Shown here: positions 9,579 to 18,932 of the stretch, in pieces
Layout: each line of letters starts with the position of its first letter
How positions within the stretch are numbered: the stretch's first letter is position 1
NCBI GenBank assembly: GCA_000969725.1
Contig: JXSR01S061202.1
Strand: one strand, 5' to 3'
Length of the DNA: 21,265 nt
From: Ophiothrix spiculata
Lineage: Eukaryota > Echinodermata > Ophiuroidea > Amphilepidida > Ophiotrichidae
Program-made: the position numbers and the translations under genes
Notes under the pieces: generated by a model
Seen by the model: the letters and a program-made list of their open reading frames with translations, nothing else
What the model was told of the DNA's origin: nothing
Databases searched by the model: none

Positions 9579-9968
9579 ATACAGCCAAAAAAAAAATCTT
9601 TGGTTGTCCTCCACAGCTTTTTTCAGAGAGGGTCGGTCGGTCGGTCGTGTTTTTTTTTGTATTTTTTTAAAATTTTTATTTAATACTCTTCCAAGGACTG
9701 CCAGGCCGATCGGCCGCTCCAGCCTTCACAACTTCCCTCGCAACATCCAAATCAAAACAATCAAATACTTCTTATTGTGATTTAGGACATCCTAAACATT
9801 TTGAGGGTTGAATATCGAAAAAAGCAAAAATATAACTTTTTTTTTGTAGTTTTCGGTAATTTTGCATATTTTTTTAGAAAAAAAAAATCAATAAAAAAAA
9901 AAATTTGGTCGGGCTGAAAAATAGGGTCGGTCGGTGGAGGGCAACCAAACAATTTTTTTTTTGGCCTA
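9579..9968. mobile_element. Inverted-repeat element with poly-A/T ends
   Basis: Left end: GCCAAAAAAAAAATC then TTTGGTTGTCCTCCAC (about 9584-9617). Right end, reverse complemented: GGCCAAAAAAAAAATTG then TTTGGTTGCCCTCCAC. Both termini lead inward to GGTCGGTCGGT tracts (left 9631-9648, right about 9926-9936 on the plus strand). TA flanks both sides, which suggests a TA target. There is no coding capacity. The homopolymer ends blur the exact boundary. Confidence 0.65.
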
Positions 9969-10021
9969 AGCGCAGAATCTGTGACATAAGCAAGCAGTGT
10001 TTATGGCAAAGTACATGTTGT

Positions 10022-10088
10022 AGTAACCATCGATGATGTCATAGTACACATAAGTAACCATTGATTATGTCACATACTAAGTACATGT
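10022..10088 (+). repeat. Short imperfect direct repeat
   Basis: AGTAACCATCGATGATGTCA and AGTAACCATTGATTATGTCA follow each other about 31 bases apart. Local duplication. Confidence 0.6.
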
Positions 10089-10106
10089 GTCAGAAGCCCA
10101 GCATTG

Positions 10107-10432
10107 TTAAAGCAAAGTTATAGCAATACTATAAAATGTTAAAAATGAGGCGCCCCCTGTCACCCATGACTTTAAATTGTGTAGCTCATTTGGTTTGTTT
10201 TGGGAATACATTAATCCCCTCCAAATGATTTTGCTTTAATATGCTTAACTTTTTCTGTTATGGCCTTTTGTTGAATTAAATTTGGGATCCTGAATTTAAT
10301 TCCATTTATATAGGATAGCATGCACATGCTTTATTCATTTTTCGGTGACAAAATAATTTTTTGACCAAATTAACCAAATACACTTTTAGATAGTAACATT
10401 CATTCATTGTATGCTGTTTTCACTATAAGCCA
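10107..10432 (+). mobile_element. Family B miniature transposon, copy 2 (right end lost)
   Basis: Same orientation as the 7555 copy. It starts TTAAAGCAA / TAGCAATACTATAAAA and keeps the CCCTGTCACCCATGACTTTAA block. The central 30-bp palindrome (10273-10302, GAATTAAATT...AATTTAATTC) is better preserved than in copy 1. Similarity fades after GCTGTTTTCACT (about 10430) without a terminal repeat, so the right end is truncated or decayed. Confidence 0.65.
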
Positions 10433-10720
10433 TATTTAATCGAATTTTACCGCATTTCTTCTTTTTTTTTTAGGTTTTCAGGAGATTTTTTGCTTTTTTA
10501 TTTTTTTCTTAAATCGAGAGAAAAAAAAGTTAAATAAACGGCCGCGAAGCGGCCGCGAAAAAAAAAATAGTGGCCGAAAAATGCAATAAAAAAAAAATTA
10601 GGGGGTATTTCCGCATCTGCGTAGCCATTTTTTACTAAAAAAAACCCCAAAACGCATAGCGCTTAGGGTTTTGACCTTAAGTAAGCTGAGACAGAGTTCT
10701 TTTTTTTTTGGCCTTATGTC
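10433..10720. repeat. Homopolymer-rich hairpin region, possible decayed element
   Basis: Alternating T and A runs surround CGGCCGC-gaa-GCGGCCG (10539-10555), a perfect 7-bp GC stem with a 3-nt loop. A second inverted pair (AAAACCC / GGGTTTT) lies near 10640-10675. The right margin ends T10-GGCC, like the 9579-9968 element, so a related element is possible. Boundaries are unclear. Confidence 0.35.
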
Positions 10721-11863
10721 TTATTACTTTCAATGCTTCAAGCTTAAATGGTGTAATACCTACACATACTGAAACATCAATTTCAAAGTGACTTGTTCTG
10801 TCATAACATGTGCTGCAATGTCAATTGGATGTAATGAGTGATTATGTTACTCATGATTGTTATATCACACTTAATTAATGGTTCTTTTAATTACTTTGTT
10901 TATCTTAAATTTTTTCTTACCATGTTGTCTTGTCTAATTTTGATACTTTGATTATCATTTTATCACTGAAATGATAATTGAAAATACAAATGGTATTTTA
11001 GCACCTGAAGGTTATTTGGGTATTCAAACTTTGAGTACAAAATACTTTTTAAAGATTTGTTTTTTCTTAGAAACCAATGTGGAATATAGGATATGAATAT
11101 TATTCAAACTGTGCTCTGCCTGATCCCATCTTCTGACATAAATAACAGGAAATGAAGACATGTTTAAAATGTATGAGTTAATTTTCCCTTTACCAAACCT
11201 CTTTAAATGAGCCCCATAGCTTTAATGGCCCTATTATGTAGAGTAAAATGATAGCGCTTAGAAAAGTGTGTGCAGACTATAAATTGATGCTCTAAAGGGT
11301 TGCTCATTGTAGGTATTTCCCCATGGCCTCAAGTGCTTCAACTTGGTATGGCGCACGCAGACGACAGTGGCCATGCCTCTTCACTACCATATTTGATCGA
11401 GTTACCTTCCGCAGTGTCGCTCGTGTAAATTTCATTATGTTAAAAAAAGTGCATCGAATAAACTTAAAATTACTCATGAATGGGGTTCATGCGTGAACCC
11501 CAGCGAATTTAGAATAATATACAATAAAGTGTATCACTATTATAGGAGCACTTTTGTTATTATTTGAATAAAGGTAAAAATATGATTTTTGTAACATTTT
11601 CAATATTAATGTGCCAATAGAAAGACCAAAAAAACCATCCTAAATATGCGTTTTAGAAATCCCTAGCCCTAAATTTACTAGCTTCTACTAAATCGCGGCC
11701 GCCCCCGCCTGGGCGCACGTGAGTCAAGATGCAGGTCGTCAGTGCAAAACGCTCATTGAACTAATCCTCTTAATCTACATTCAATAATGATTTTCCCATT
11801 TGTGTCTCGTTAGAGGAGTATTAAACCAAATTTTGTTGTCTTTGCTTGGGGAATAGCATCTAG
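10721..11863. other. Non-coding stretch with isolated GC islands
   Basis: No gene is called. Positions 11323-11496 form a 57-codon plus-strand frame starting in a CCATGG context with more balanced codons than its surroundings, but no domain is recognised. GGGGTTCA-TGCG-TGAACCCC at 11482-11501 is a perfect 8-bp stem with a 4-nt loop at the end of that frame. A GC island at 11693-11725 contains GCGGCCGCCCCCGCC. Confidence 0.45.
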
Positions 11864-12108
11864 CATAAGCATCAAATGGCTCTATGTAGTAATGTAAAAT
11901 TCATTGCAAGAAAGAATTCTATCATGTTTCCATGCAAAATTCTCCATGCAAAAAAGAGGCTTTTACAAGAGGTTAAGACATTAAAGCTTAAGTTATTCAA
12001 ACATAAGCATCAAACAATGTGGCTCTATGTAGTAATGTAAAATTCAATGCAAGAAAGAATTCTATCATGTTTCCATGCAAAATTCTAAGAGGCTTTTACA
12101 AGAGGTTG
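11864..12108 (+). repeat. Recent local direct duplication, two units 138 bp apart
   Basis: CATAAGCATCAAA starts both units (11864, 12002). Long identical runs follow (GGCTCTATGTAGTAATG, AAGAAAGAATTCTATCATG, GGCTTTTACAAGAGGTT). Unit 1 has an extra copy of CTCCATGCAAAA. The very high similarity suggests a young duplication. Confidence 0.85.
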
Positions 12109-12921
12109 TCACCAGATGAAGCTAAACTAAATTTCGCAAAACAAGGAAATGCAGAGTGCATGGCAAATTAGAATATCAAATTTGATCACACATGCATGCA
12201 GTAGGATCACCCTGTATTTATGTGTTTTAAGGAATGCTAGCATGACTTCATTAGAAATAAGACATTAAAACTTACGAGATGATATCACTCTTTGTGTTTT
12301 TGTTCATACACTCTTTTTGTTCATACATAATTAATACAACATGTGGTGTAAAACTATTAATTCTTTGCTTATTATCAAAATAAAAAGTCAATTTCTCCTA
12401 AATTTAAAAACTATAGATGAGAAATATGTGTTTGAGTATTTAGCTCATCAATGTGCATTTATAGTTGAGCAAAAGGGGTCCATGGTGTCTTGACTGTAGT
12501 TATCGTCGCTATCTTATGTTGTTATTCCCGAGGCGGGCCGTTACAGGGTGTTGCAGACAGGATGGCTGCGGAACCGCATTCGTATGCGTAATGCATGGAT
12601 GGAATTATTCATTGCCTCACTATTCCATTCCAAAATAGGTCAGCGATAAATCATATCATAAAATGATTTTTGGAGTATATACAAGGCATAAATTGGTACC
12701 TTTTTGGTGCGTAATTATGAATCAGCCTCGGGTTGCAGAAGTCTGAGAAGTCACAGATAGTAGTTGACTATTCAAGTAGATTTTACTCCTACTTTGGCAA
12801 GATTGAGTTGTGTAAAACACTTTTTAATTAATTAGAATTATGGCAATGTGAAGCACAAATTGAAGCCATGTGGGCACTGTAAAATAAACATTTCCGCTTT
12901 GTACAAAAACAATTTGCTTAA
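12109..12921. other. Non-coding stretch with one GC-richer block
   Basis: 12520-12600 is richer in G+C (GAGGCGGGCCGTTACAGG, GGATGGCTGCGGAACC) and holds only very short frames. CCCGAGGC (about 12528) and GCCTCGGG (about 12725) are inverted copies 200 bases apart. No gene is recognised; a repeat fragment is plausible. Confidence 0.45.
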
Positions 12922-13257
12922 TATAAGGAGCATGATCTGATTTCTAAAAATTTACTTTTCAATGACATATATGAAAGATGATCACTCAAGAGGTCTAATT
13001 TTCAAATTTCAGCTAAATCAGTCAAACCGTTTTAATTTTAAGGACAATTTTGTATTTCAGAGCTGCCTATATGATACTGTGTAGAATTAATCATGGTTAT
13101 CATAATTACACACATTTTCATACATATCTCCAAAACAAAACATAACTCCGCCGTGAAATTTCACATGGGTTATGAGAAAAATACGAGCAACATTTGGTAC
13201 CAAAATCTCAAAAAGTTTGAAAAAAAGTTGGGAAGCAATCGGACCATGCTCCTTTAA
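12922..13257. mobile_element. Family C miniature transposon (TTAA-like ends)
   Basis: The left end is AAGGAGCATGATCTGATT and the right end, reverse complemented, is AAGGAGCATGGTCCGATT. The right flank is TTAA (13254-13257); the left flank is TATA in the matching place, probably a mutated TTAA. An interrupted palindrome with GTGT-AATTA arms sits at 13079-13113, the centre of the element. The terminal TTAAAGGAGCA is shared with family A. There is no coding capacity. Confidence 0.65.
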
Positions 13258-13494
13258 AGATGTATTAAAGGTTGAATATGATTATTGTAAGGAAGGACTT
13301 CAATTGTGACCCATTGTAATGAAAGGTATATTTGTCAGCCTGGGTAACAATTTCTTTTAAGTTAAAATCAACAGATTTATGCTGCTTTACTTTGAAAGTA
13401 TCTAAAGTTTAGTGATGTTCTTCTTTTCTACTCTTTTAAGATTTTTGTCTCAAAAGTGAGAAACTGCCAAAAGAAATATATTGGGTAGAACTAG

Positions 13495-13654
13495 TACCGT
13501 TCCCACAGACCGCCCCTCCCAAGGACCCAGCAATGAGCCCAGCCAGCGCGCGTAGGGCGCTGGCTGGGCGAAGGTACCATTCCCACAGACCGCCCCTCCC
13601 ACGGACCCAGCAATGAGCCCAGCCAGCGCGCGTAGGGCGCTGGCTGGGCGAAGG
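13495..13654. repeat. Two tandem 80-bp GC-rich units, each with a perfect 13-bp hairpin
   Basis: Units at 13495-13574 and 13575-13654 are nearly identical and strikingly GC-rich in an AT-rich region. Each contains GCCCAGCCAGCGC, a 7-nt loop GCGTAGG and GCGCTGGCTGGGC, a perfect 13-bp stem (13537-13569 and 13617-13649). Minus-strand frames through it (13436-13783, 13450-13668) merely translate the repeat twice and are not genes. The function and origin are unknown. Confidence 0.85.
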
Positions 13655-14581
13655 CACACTTTCAGCACACTTTGATTCTCTGCAGAGGGTAGTGGACAGC
13701 TCTGAGCAAGAGCTATATATTGGGCAATACATATGTCTCCTTATTATTTCAGCAATTAAGTGTACCTTATACCCATTTGACATCTTTTTAAATACATCTG
13801 TCTGCAGTACTAAAATCTCAAGTTCAGATTTTGCTGAGATGAAATACCTTTCACCAGACGCATCATGATTGTTGATACCAACCTTTACATTTTATTGAAA
13901 CAGTTGATTTAAAAACAGGAAATAACACAATTTGCTCACGTAGTTGCAAGTCACAAAAACCTTTGCAAAAAATTGAGACTCATAATTTTATGAAACAACT
14001 TGTTTTTAAAAACGTTGTTTCGACTTGTGTTTTCAAATCAGTTTCGAGTACGATAGAAATCTGAAATTCATACGCTGCTCAATTTGCATTAATATAGCTA
14101 TTTATATGCAAAATAAATGACATAATTGAGTTGTAAATCTGTTGCTCATTGCAACTGATATCTTATGCAATGCATACATGGCAATATTGTCATAAACAAG
14201 ACGGCTTGGTTAAAATTCGTATGCTGTTATATTGATCTTTATCAATCATTCAGTGTTTTTACAGCTTCAATTCCGTCGGGGTTATTTTTAGTGAGCTATA
14301 ACGTAACAAGTGGAAGGTTATAATAAAGAGACGGATGAGTTGTTGTCTTGGTTATTCACCTGAAGGTGTGCTTGCGGTATTTGTAAATATGTGCAAGTCT
14401 GGTTGCTTGCTCCCAGATCTTGTTTATTTATATAAATCAAATTAGAAAAAAACACTTTTTTTGTTCAGCCGTTCTGAGGGATTGTTCAAGGAATATTTAG
14501 GAAAAAACCAGATATTTTCAAATAAAACCGTCAATATATTATACTCTATCCACTCATCTACTTGCCATCTGACAAACATCT
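13655..14581. other. Non-coding stretch with a 30-bp near-palindrome
   Basis: 13992-14021 reads GAAACAAC-tt-GTTTTTAAAAAC-GTTGTTTC, a near-perfect palindrome with a 2-nt bulge. Inverted octamer-like motifs ATTTGCAT (about 14083-14090) and ATGCAAAA (about 14107-14114) lie 17 bases apart. This may be regulatory DNA, but nothing proves it. No gene is seen. Confidence 0.45.
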
Positions 14582-14919
14582 TTAAAGCAATACTTTAAGA
14601 TTTTGATTAGAAATGTTTTTAGTATAAACAGTCTAAAATGAAGGAATGTGACTAAAAGCATTTCCAAGTGTATTTTGTCAAAAACTTTTTTGTCACTGAA
14701 ATATGGATAGAAAGCACGTATGCTTTCCTATACTAATACACATTGAATTAAATTTGTGATCCCAAATTTAATTCAACAGACATAACAGAAAAAGCAAGCA
14801 TATTTAAGCCGAATTGTTTGGAGGGTAGTAATATCAACCAAAAACAAACACAATAAGCTAAAAAAATCAACGTCATGGTTGACAGGGGGCTTTATTTTAA
14901 ACTTTATAGTATTGCTTAA
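14582..14919 (-). mobile_element. Family B TTAA-bounded miniature transposon, copy 3 (inverted)
   Basis: The best-preserved copy. It has TTAA at both ends (14582-14585, 14916-14919), terminal inverted repeats AGCAATACTTTAAG / TTTATAGTATTGC, and a central palindrome GAATTAAATT-N10-AATTTAATTC (14745-14774). A second imperfect palindrome (AAAGCACGTATGCTTT) lies at about 14711-14726. Orientation is opposite to the 7555 and 10107 copies. Confidence 0.8.
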
Positions 14920-15125
14920 ATTAATAGATACCCTCACTTCAAAACAATCCACAAATCATCATGTACTCTCTAACCAAAATATCTCCAAAGTATTTGAACA
15001 AGTTTTGCACACTGGTATGACATAACTCAAGGAAAAAGTGATATACATTCAGAAAATCAAGAGTTGAATTGGACGAGTGGATACGGTATGTCTGATCATT
15101 ATTTGAAGTCGAATTAAGGCGAAAT

Positions 15126-15372
15126 CATACTATTTTGAGCTATCAAACATTTGGTGCAACAAGTCTTTGTTATTACATCAATTCCAATGCATGTTCTAAT
15201 CAATAACGGATGATTGGTGTTGAAAATCACCAAGCAAAGAAAATTTGGTGGGGTATTGATTTTTCATCACCAAGCCTCCGTTACTAATAGGAAATACATT
15301 GTAACTATATATCAGATTATAAGATGACAAAGACTTGATGCACCAAATGTTTGGTAGCCCATAAGAAGTATG
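15126..15372. mobile_element. Fold-back palindromic element
   Basis: The left arm (from CATACT at 15126) and right arm (to AGTATG at 15372) are inverted copies of roughly 110-120 bp with small gaps. The best block is CAAACATTTGGTGCA-AGTCTTTGT and its reverse complement. A small TTGGTG/CACCAA stem sits inside (15214-15233). No clear target duplication is seen. It has no coding capacity. Confidence 0.65.
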
Positions 15373-15974
15373 TATTGACCTTTATGAACATTTTAATGTA
15401 CCATCAAACTTGAATGGAATCACTGTAATTAAATTTTGTTTATTTTGTTCTTTTTTTTTTCATGTATTGTCCTGACTGTGGATGATTTTGGCAACAAAAT
15501 AGGTAAGTTTTAATCAAAATGTTAAATTTCTTGAGTAAACTGCAAAAACTACAGAATGTTGTTGACAAACTCTCAGCATCTTAAAATCAGAAACAATATG
15601 TGCTTTAAAAACACTTACAGGTTATATTTGCAAATTAATCATTTACCAATGCGTGGTTGAATGCAGGGATATACTATTATCATCTAATGGTATTTGAGAT
15701 ATTGTTCAGTCATAAAAAGCTTTTAAAATATTTTCTCTCTCTCTCTCTCATTGATGGAAATATAATCTAGAAACAAGCTGTATAACACATATAACGTCAG
15801 TTAATTACTATGAAACATTACCTCGTCACTGAGTCTGTATTATCAAGTATATCTCATTTTAATTGGCTCTATGACTAGATGTAAACACAGAATATCAATG
15901 TATGCCAATCTAAAAATAAAAACAAGTCTGGCAAAATGGATTTTGGAGCAACCATCCTTCTTTGATCATTGTCA
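15373..15974. other. Non-coding stretch with a (TC)n microsatellite
   Basis: A TC repeat of about eight units lies at 15733-15749. A consensus-like splice donor AG|GTAAGT lies at 15503, but no acceptor AG exists for more than 130 bases upstream and the frame behind it is a T-run, so no exon is called. Confidence 0.5.
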
Positions 15975-16329
15975 TTAAAGGGGCAATTCATGATCCACTT
16001 TTCACCCTCAAGGTCACCACTATCAAATTTGAGTTTTTTAGCTTATAAGAATCCTCAAGTGGTATATGTTACGATCCCCAAACCATTCTTTCATATGTGC
16101 TTGCATTTTTAAGAAACGTGAGTAATTGTGTCATTTTCTAATTATTGTCAGGGCCCTGACAGTAATTACAACACAGTAGCCTATGGGGATTTTCAAAATG
16201 CTGAAAAGCTTCTAACTTGGAAAAGAACGTTCGGAATCAAGTGAAATTTTCAGTATATATTTATGTTGTACTCTTCTTTTAATTTAGCTAGAAAAGAGGG
16301 CACATCAAAATCATGAATTGCACCTTTAA
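15975..16329 (-). mobile_element. Family A TTAA-bounded miniature transposon, copy 2 (inverted)
   Basis: TTAA at both ends (15975-15978, 16326-16329), with terminal inverted repeats AGGGGCAATTCATGA / TCATGAATTGCACCT. The central 30-bp palindrome is at 16139-16168. Relative to copy 1 (2112-2477), position pair 12/19 of the palindrome changes from G-C to A-T, keeping the pairing. No coding capacity. Confidence 0.8.
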
Positions 16330-16480
16330 CACAAGTATAAGGTAAAAGCTAAACCATTAAATCTGTTGAAGGTCTATGGCCAAAGTGTCCTTTTTTTATA
16401 ACCCTAACCCGCTTAAGGCCAAAAAGTCTCTCTTTGCATCTTACTGTATCATAAATCCCTATATTAACACATATCTGAAT

Positions 16481-16546
16481 GTGGGACTTGAACCCGAGAC
16501 CCTTCACATCCCAATCCATTGTTTAGCAATACCAAGACGTTGCCTC
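16481..16546 (-). repeat. tRNA-like B box with upstream tRNA-like sequence, probable SINE relic
   Basis: On the minus strand GTCTCGGGTTCAAGTCCCAC ends a tRNA-like 3' half with a good T stem (GGG/CCC). The upstream D- and anticodon-arm regions are degenerate. Likely a tRNA-derived SINE remnant. Confidence 0.45.
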
Positions 16547-16670
16547 GTAAATATATCTTCCGGTAACCGTGTATATATATTTCTTCCGGTTGTGATGCAT
16601 CTGTACTTTGACATTTTTTTCTTCATTTTCTACTGTAGAAATTTTGTAGGATTCAGTACTTTTGGATTTA

Positions 16671-17081
16671 TATCAAGTATCAAGTATCAATTTTATTTTC
16701 ATAAACAAACATAATAAAATACACTTAACATCAAAAATAATAGACATCTTAAAAACATAATTTAGCAAACAATAAACACCAAAGTAGAAACAAACATTAT
16801 GGAGGAAAGGGTTTGAGAGCCAATAAGGCTGGTAAATAGCCCATCCCTTTATAAACAATAAAAATGATATGCAGAACAGTATATAACATAAAATAATAAA
16901 GTCATATAACTAAAGGAAAGACAAAACGACAAGACAAGGACATGCTCAAAACTCATTTGTTGTATAATGTTAATAAATTGTATTTATAATTTCGTCGAAA
17001 CAACTTCACGGAAGGAGAATTCTTAAGATCTTTTGAAAGTGAATTCCAAAGAACGGGACCACTAGAACGGATACTACGGTA
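16671..17081 (-). mobile_element. 5'-truncated non-LTR retrotransposon (LINE) 3' end
   Basis: Read on the minus strand, a short reverse-transcriptase C-terminus is followed by about 280 bases of 3' UTR, ending in a heptamer repeat (TTGATAC, visible on the plus strand as TATCAAG at 16671-16684). The 5' end stops abruptly at an A/T-rich (AAAAT)n-like tract near 17082. Known: LINE copies are usually 5'-truncated, and several clades end in short tandem repeats instead of poly-A. The clade is not determined from so short a piece; CR1, L2 or Jockey-like are the candidates. Confidence 0.75.
16953..17081 (-). pseudogene. C-terminal fragment of LINE reverse transcriptase (42 residues)
   Basis: Translation from 17081 down to the stop at 16953-16955 gives 42 residues starting YRSIRSSGP. 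It contains the hallmark GPVLWNSL, then KNSPSVKLF and NLLTLYNK before the stop. The pattern G-P-x-L-W-N-S-L followed by S-x-x-x-F-[KR] and a Y-x-x-N-L-L tail is what I know from the extreme C-terminus of many animal LINE polyproteins. The frame is intact here, but the catalytic palm (FADD-type motif) and the endonuclease are missing because of 5' truncation, so it is a dead fragment. No ATG starts it. It belongs with the 3' UTR at 16671-16952. Confidence 0.75.
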
Positions 17082-18080
17082 CTAAAAATAAAAATAAAAA
17101 TACTTTGATCAACACTTACTACTCTATAAACATTTCCTGCAGAAATTAATTTCACATAACGAGTTTACAAGTCTCCAAATGATAAGGAAAACAATTATTC
17201 AGTAATGGAGAAAAGAGAAACAAGTTCATTACAATTGATTTGTTGGGTTATGTTCAATGCTAAATGTGTTTATGTTTTGATTTGGTTGACTGTATCTTAT
17301 GAATATTTTACTAAGAAACCTCAGACAGCATACGTATATGCAATATTCAGGTATCAATGGCTGCTGTGGCTGTTTGCTAAGAATATTTTTACCATAATGA
17401 TACAGAAATACAAATCATCTGGAATTTTGCAAAAAAAAGTTAAAGACATCTTTAAAGAAACATGTAAATATGATACACAACTACAAAATGTGAATGAAGA
17501 AAACTTTATTTTCACTTTTAAAATACCATTTGGTCTTCCAAGTGAATTCCTGTCTTTCCAAATTTGTTACATAATATTTTAAATGTCATCGTTTTCATCA
17601 ATGCTTATCTTTGTGATTTTTTGAATGCTCACTGAATGGGCAGTTATATTGTTCTGAGCAGTTGATATCCCTGGGCGTAGGGTAGTCACTTCCCCATGGA
17701 TTTATTCAAGAAACAGAAATCATCATTGTGTTGAGAGCATACATTAGGGAGTACGACATACCTGGAAATACATTTCATCAAACCACTGTGAAATTTGATT
17801 TCCATTTCAAAAGCATCTGCATATTGAAAGCCATGTTCATGCTTTGTCAGATATGCAATATTTATAATGTAACAAAAAAACAATACTTATGTTGTCATTA
17901 TTTTTACAAGTATTTATTAAAAGTTATATACAGGCAATGTGCACAAAGTTTTTTTGCTGCAGGGGGCATTTTTTTAGATTTTGTCAGTTACAATGACTGA
18001 AAGTGTACTCTACACAAGATCAAAACTTAACAAAATAACAATCTAATAATTTCAATACTAATTTTTAATTGATTGTGAGG
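17082..18080. other. Non-coding AT-rich stretch with chance-like frames
   Basis: The longest ATG frame of the window (17205-17582, plus, 125 codons) lies here. Its product is rich in aromatic and Lys/Ile residues, as random AT-rich DNA would give, and shows no domain or Kozak or splice support. Frames at 17686-17883 (minus) and 17728-18000 (plus) overlap each other. None is called as a gene. Confidence 0.5.
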
Positions 18081-18560
18081 TAGAATTGACTGAACATAAC
18101 AAGGAAAAACATTTTATTGTGTGATGCATCATAACATATCCATTTTCTAACATAATTTACTATCTTGTATTATAATATAATAAATAGTTTTTAACACAAC
18201 AAGAATATTTGCTCACCTTGGGAGCTTTCAATCCACCATTACGCTGGCCCTTGTATTATAAGTTTGAAGCTTTAAAATTATTTTGTAAAATCGAACATAT
18301 CAACATATTGAAACATTTATACTTTTGCTGTTGTTGCGTGTAAACATAGCCAACCCTAGAATTGACTAAACATATATCAAGGAAAAAAAAACCACATTTT
18401 ATTGTGTGATGCATCATAACACAGTCCATTTTCTAACATAATTTACTATCTTGTATTATAAGATTGAAGCTTTAAAGTTATTTTGTAAAATCGAACATGT
18501 ATCAACATACTGAAATATTTCAACTGTTGTTGTTTTTGCGTGTAAACATAGCCAGCCCTA
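18081..18560 (+). repeat. Tandem duplication, units of 276 and about 204 bp
   Basis: Unit 1 (18081-18356) and unit 2 (18357-18560) both start TAGAATTGACT. They share ACATTTTATTGTGTGATGCA, CATTTTCTAACATAATTTAC, TTTTGTAAAATCGAACAT and GCGTGTAAACATAGCCA. Unit 1 has 86 extra bases (18175-18260) flanked by an 11-bp direct repeat CTTGTATTATA (18164-18174, 18250-18260), which occurs once in unit 2. Confidence 0.85.
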
Positions 18561-18932
18561 AAATACCTTTTGATATTGAATCTAATAGGATTTGTCTGGA
18601 TATTGATGTTTTTGTTGAGTCATTAAAATATTTTAAAACATTTGGCGACAACATAGGCTACTTATAAACAATAAGTGGGAAATTTGCAATATAATGTTGC
18701 GTGTTACAACCAAGTAAAGTGGAATGAATGGCTCTAAACCAACCTGTACTGTGAAGGGAAAGAATGTAGAATGCGCGGAATGTGAGGCACTGTTGTATGG
18801 ATGCGTCGTATTAGATCCAGTAGTCAAAGGTTGTTGAATTCCTCATGATTAGCATGTTGATGTCATCTAAGGGTTTCCGAGAGGACAACAATTAGCCAGG
18901 AATACCAATTGTCTGCCCCGAGCATTCCGGAC

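Noticed and set aside
13436-13783. 115-codon and 72-codon minus-strand frames containing a repeated RPASALRALAGLIAGS peptide
   Set aside because: They are two frames through the same tandem GC-rich unit. The peptide repeat mirrors the DNA repeat and no protein family fits.
15461-15508. An exon ending at AG|GTAAGT with a protein-like tail (VLTVDDFGNKI)
   Set aside because: No acceptor AG exists between about 15369 and the donor, and the frame upstream is only a T-run after a stop at 15430-15432.
16397-16410. Telomere-like AACCCTAACCC
   Set aside because: Fewer than two full units, with no extension; chance match.
16376-16714. 112-codon plus-strand frame
   Set aside because: It runs through the tRNA-like SINE relic and into the LINE 3' UTR in antisense. 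The product is low-complexity and aromatic-rich.
17205-17582. The longest ATG-started frame (125 codons, plus strand)
   Set aside because: The composition is what AT-rich random DNA gives (many Tyr, Phe, Ile, Lys). There is no domain, signal peptide or splice support, and it sits next to a truncated LINE.
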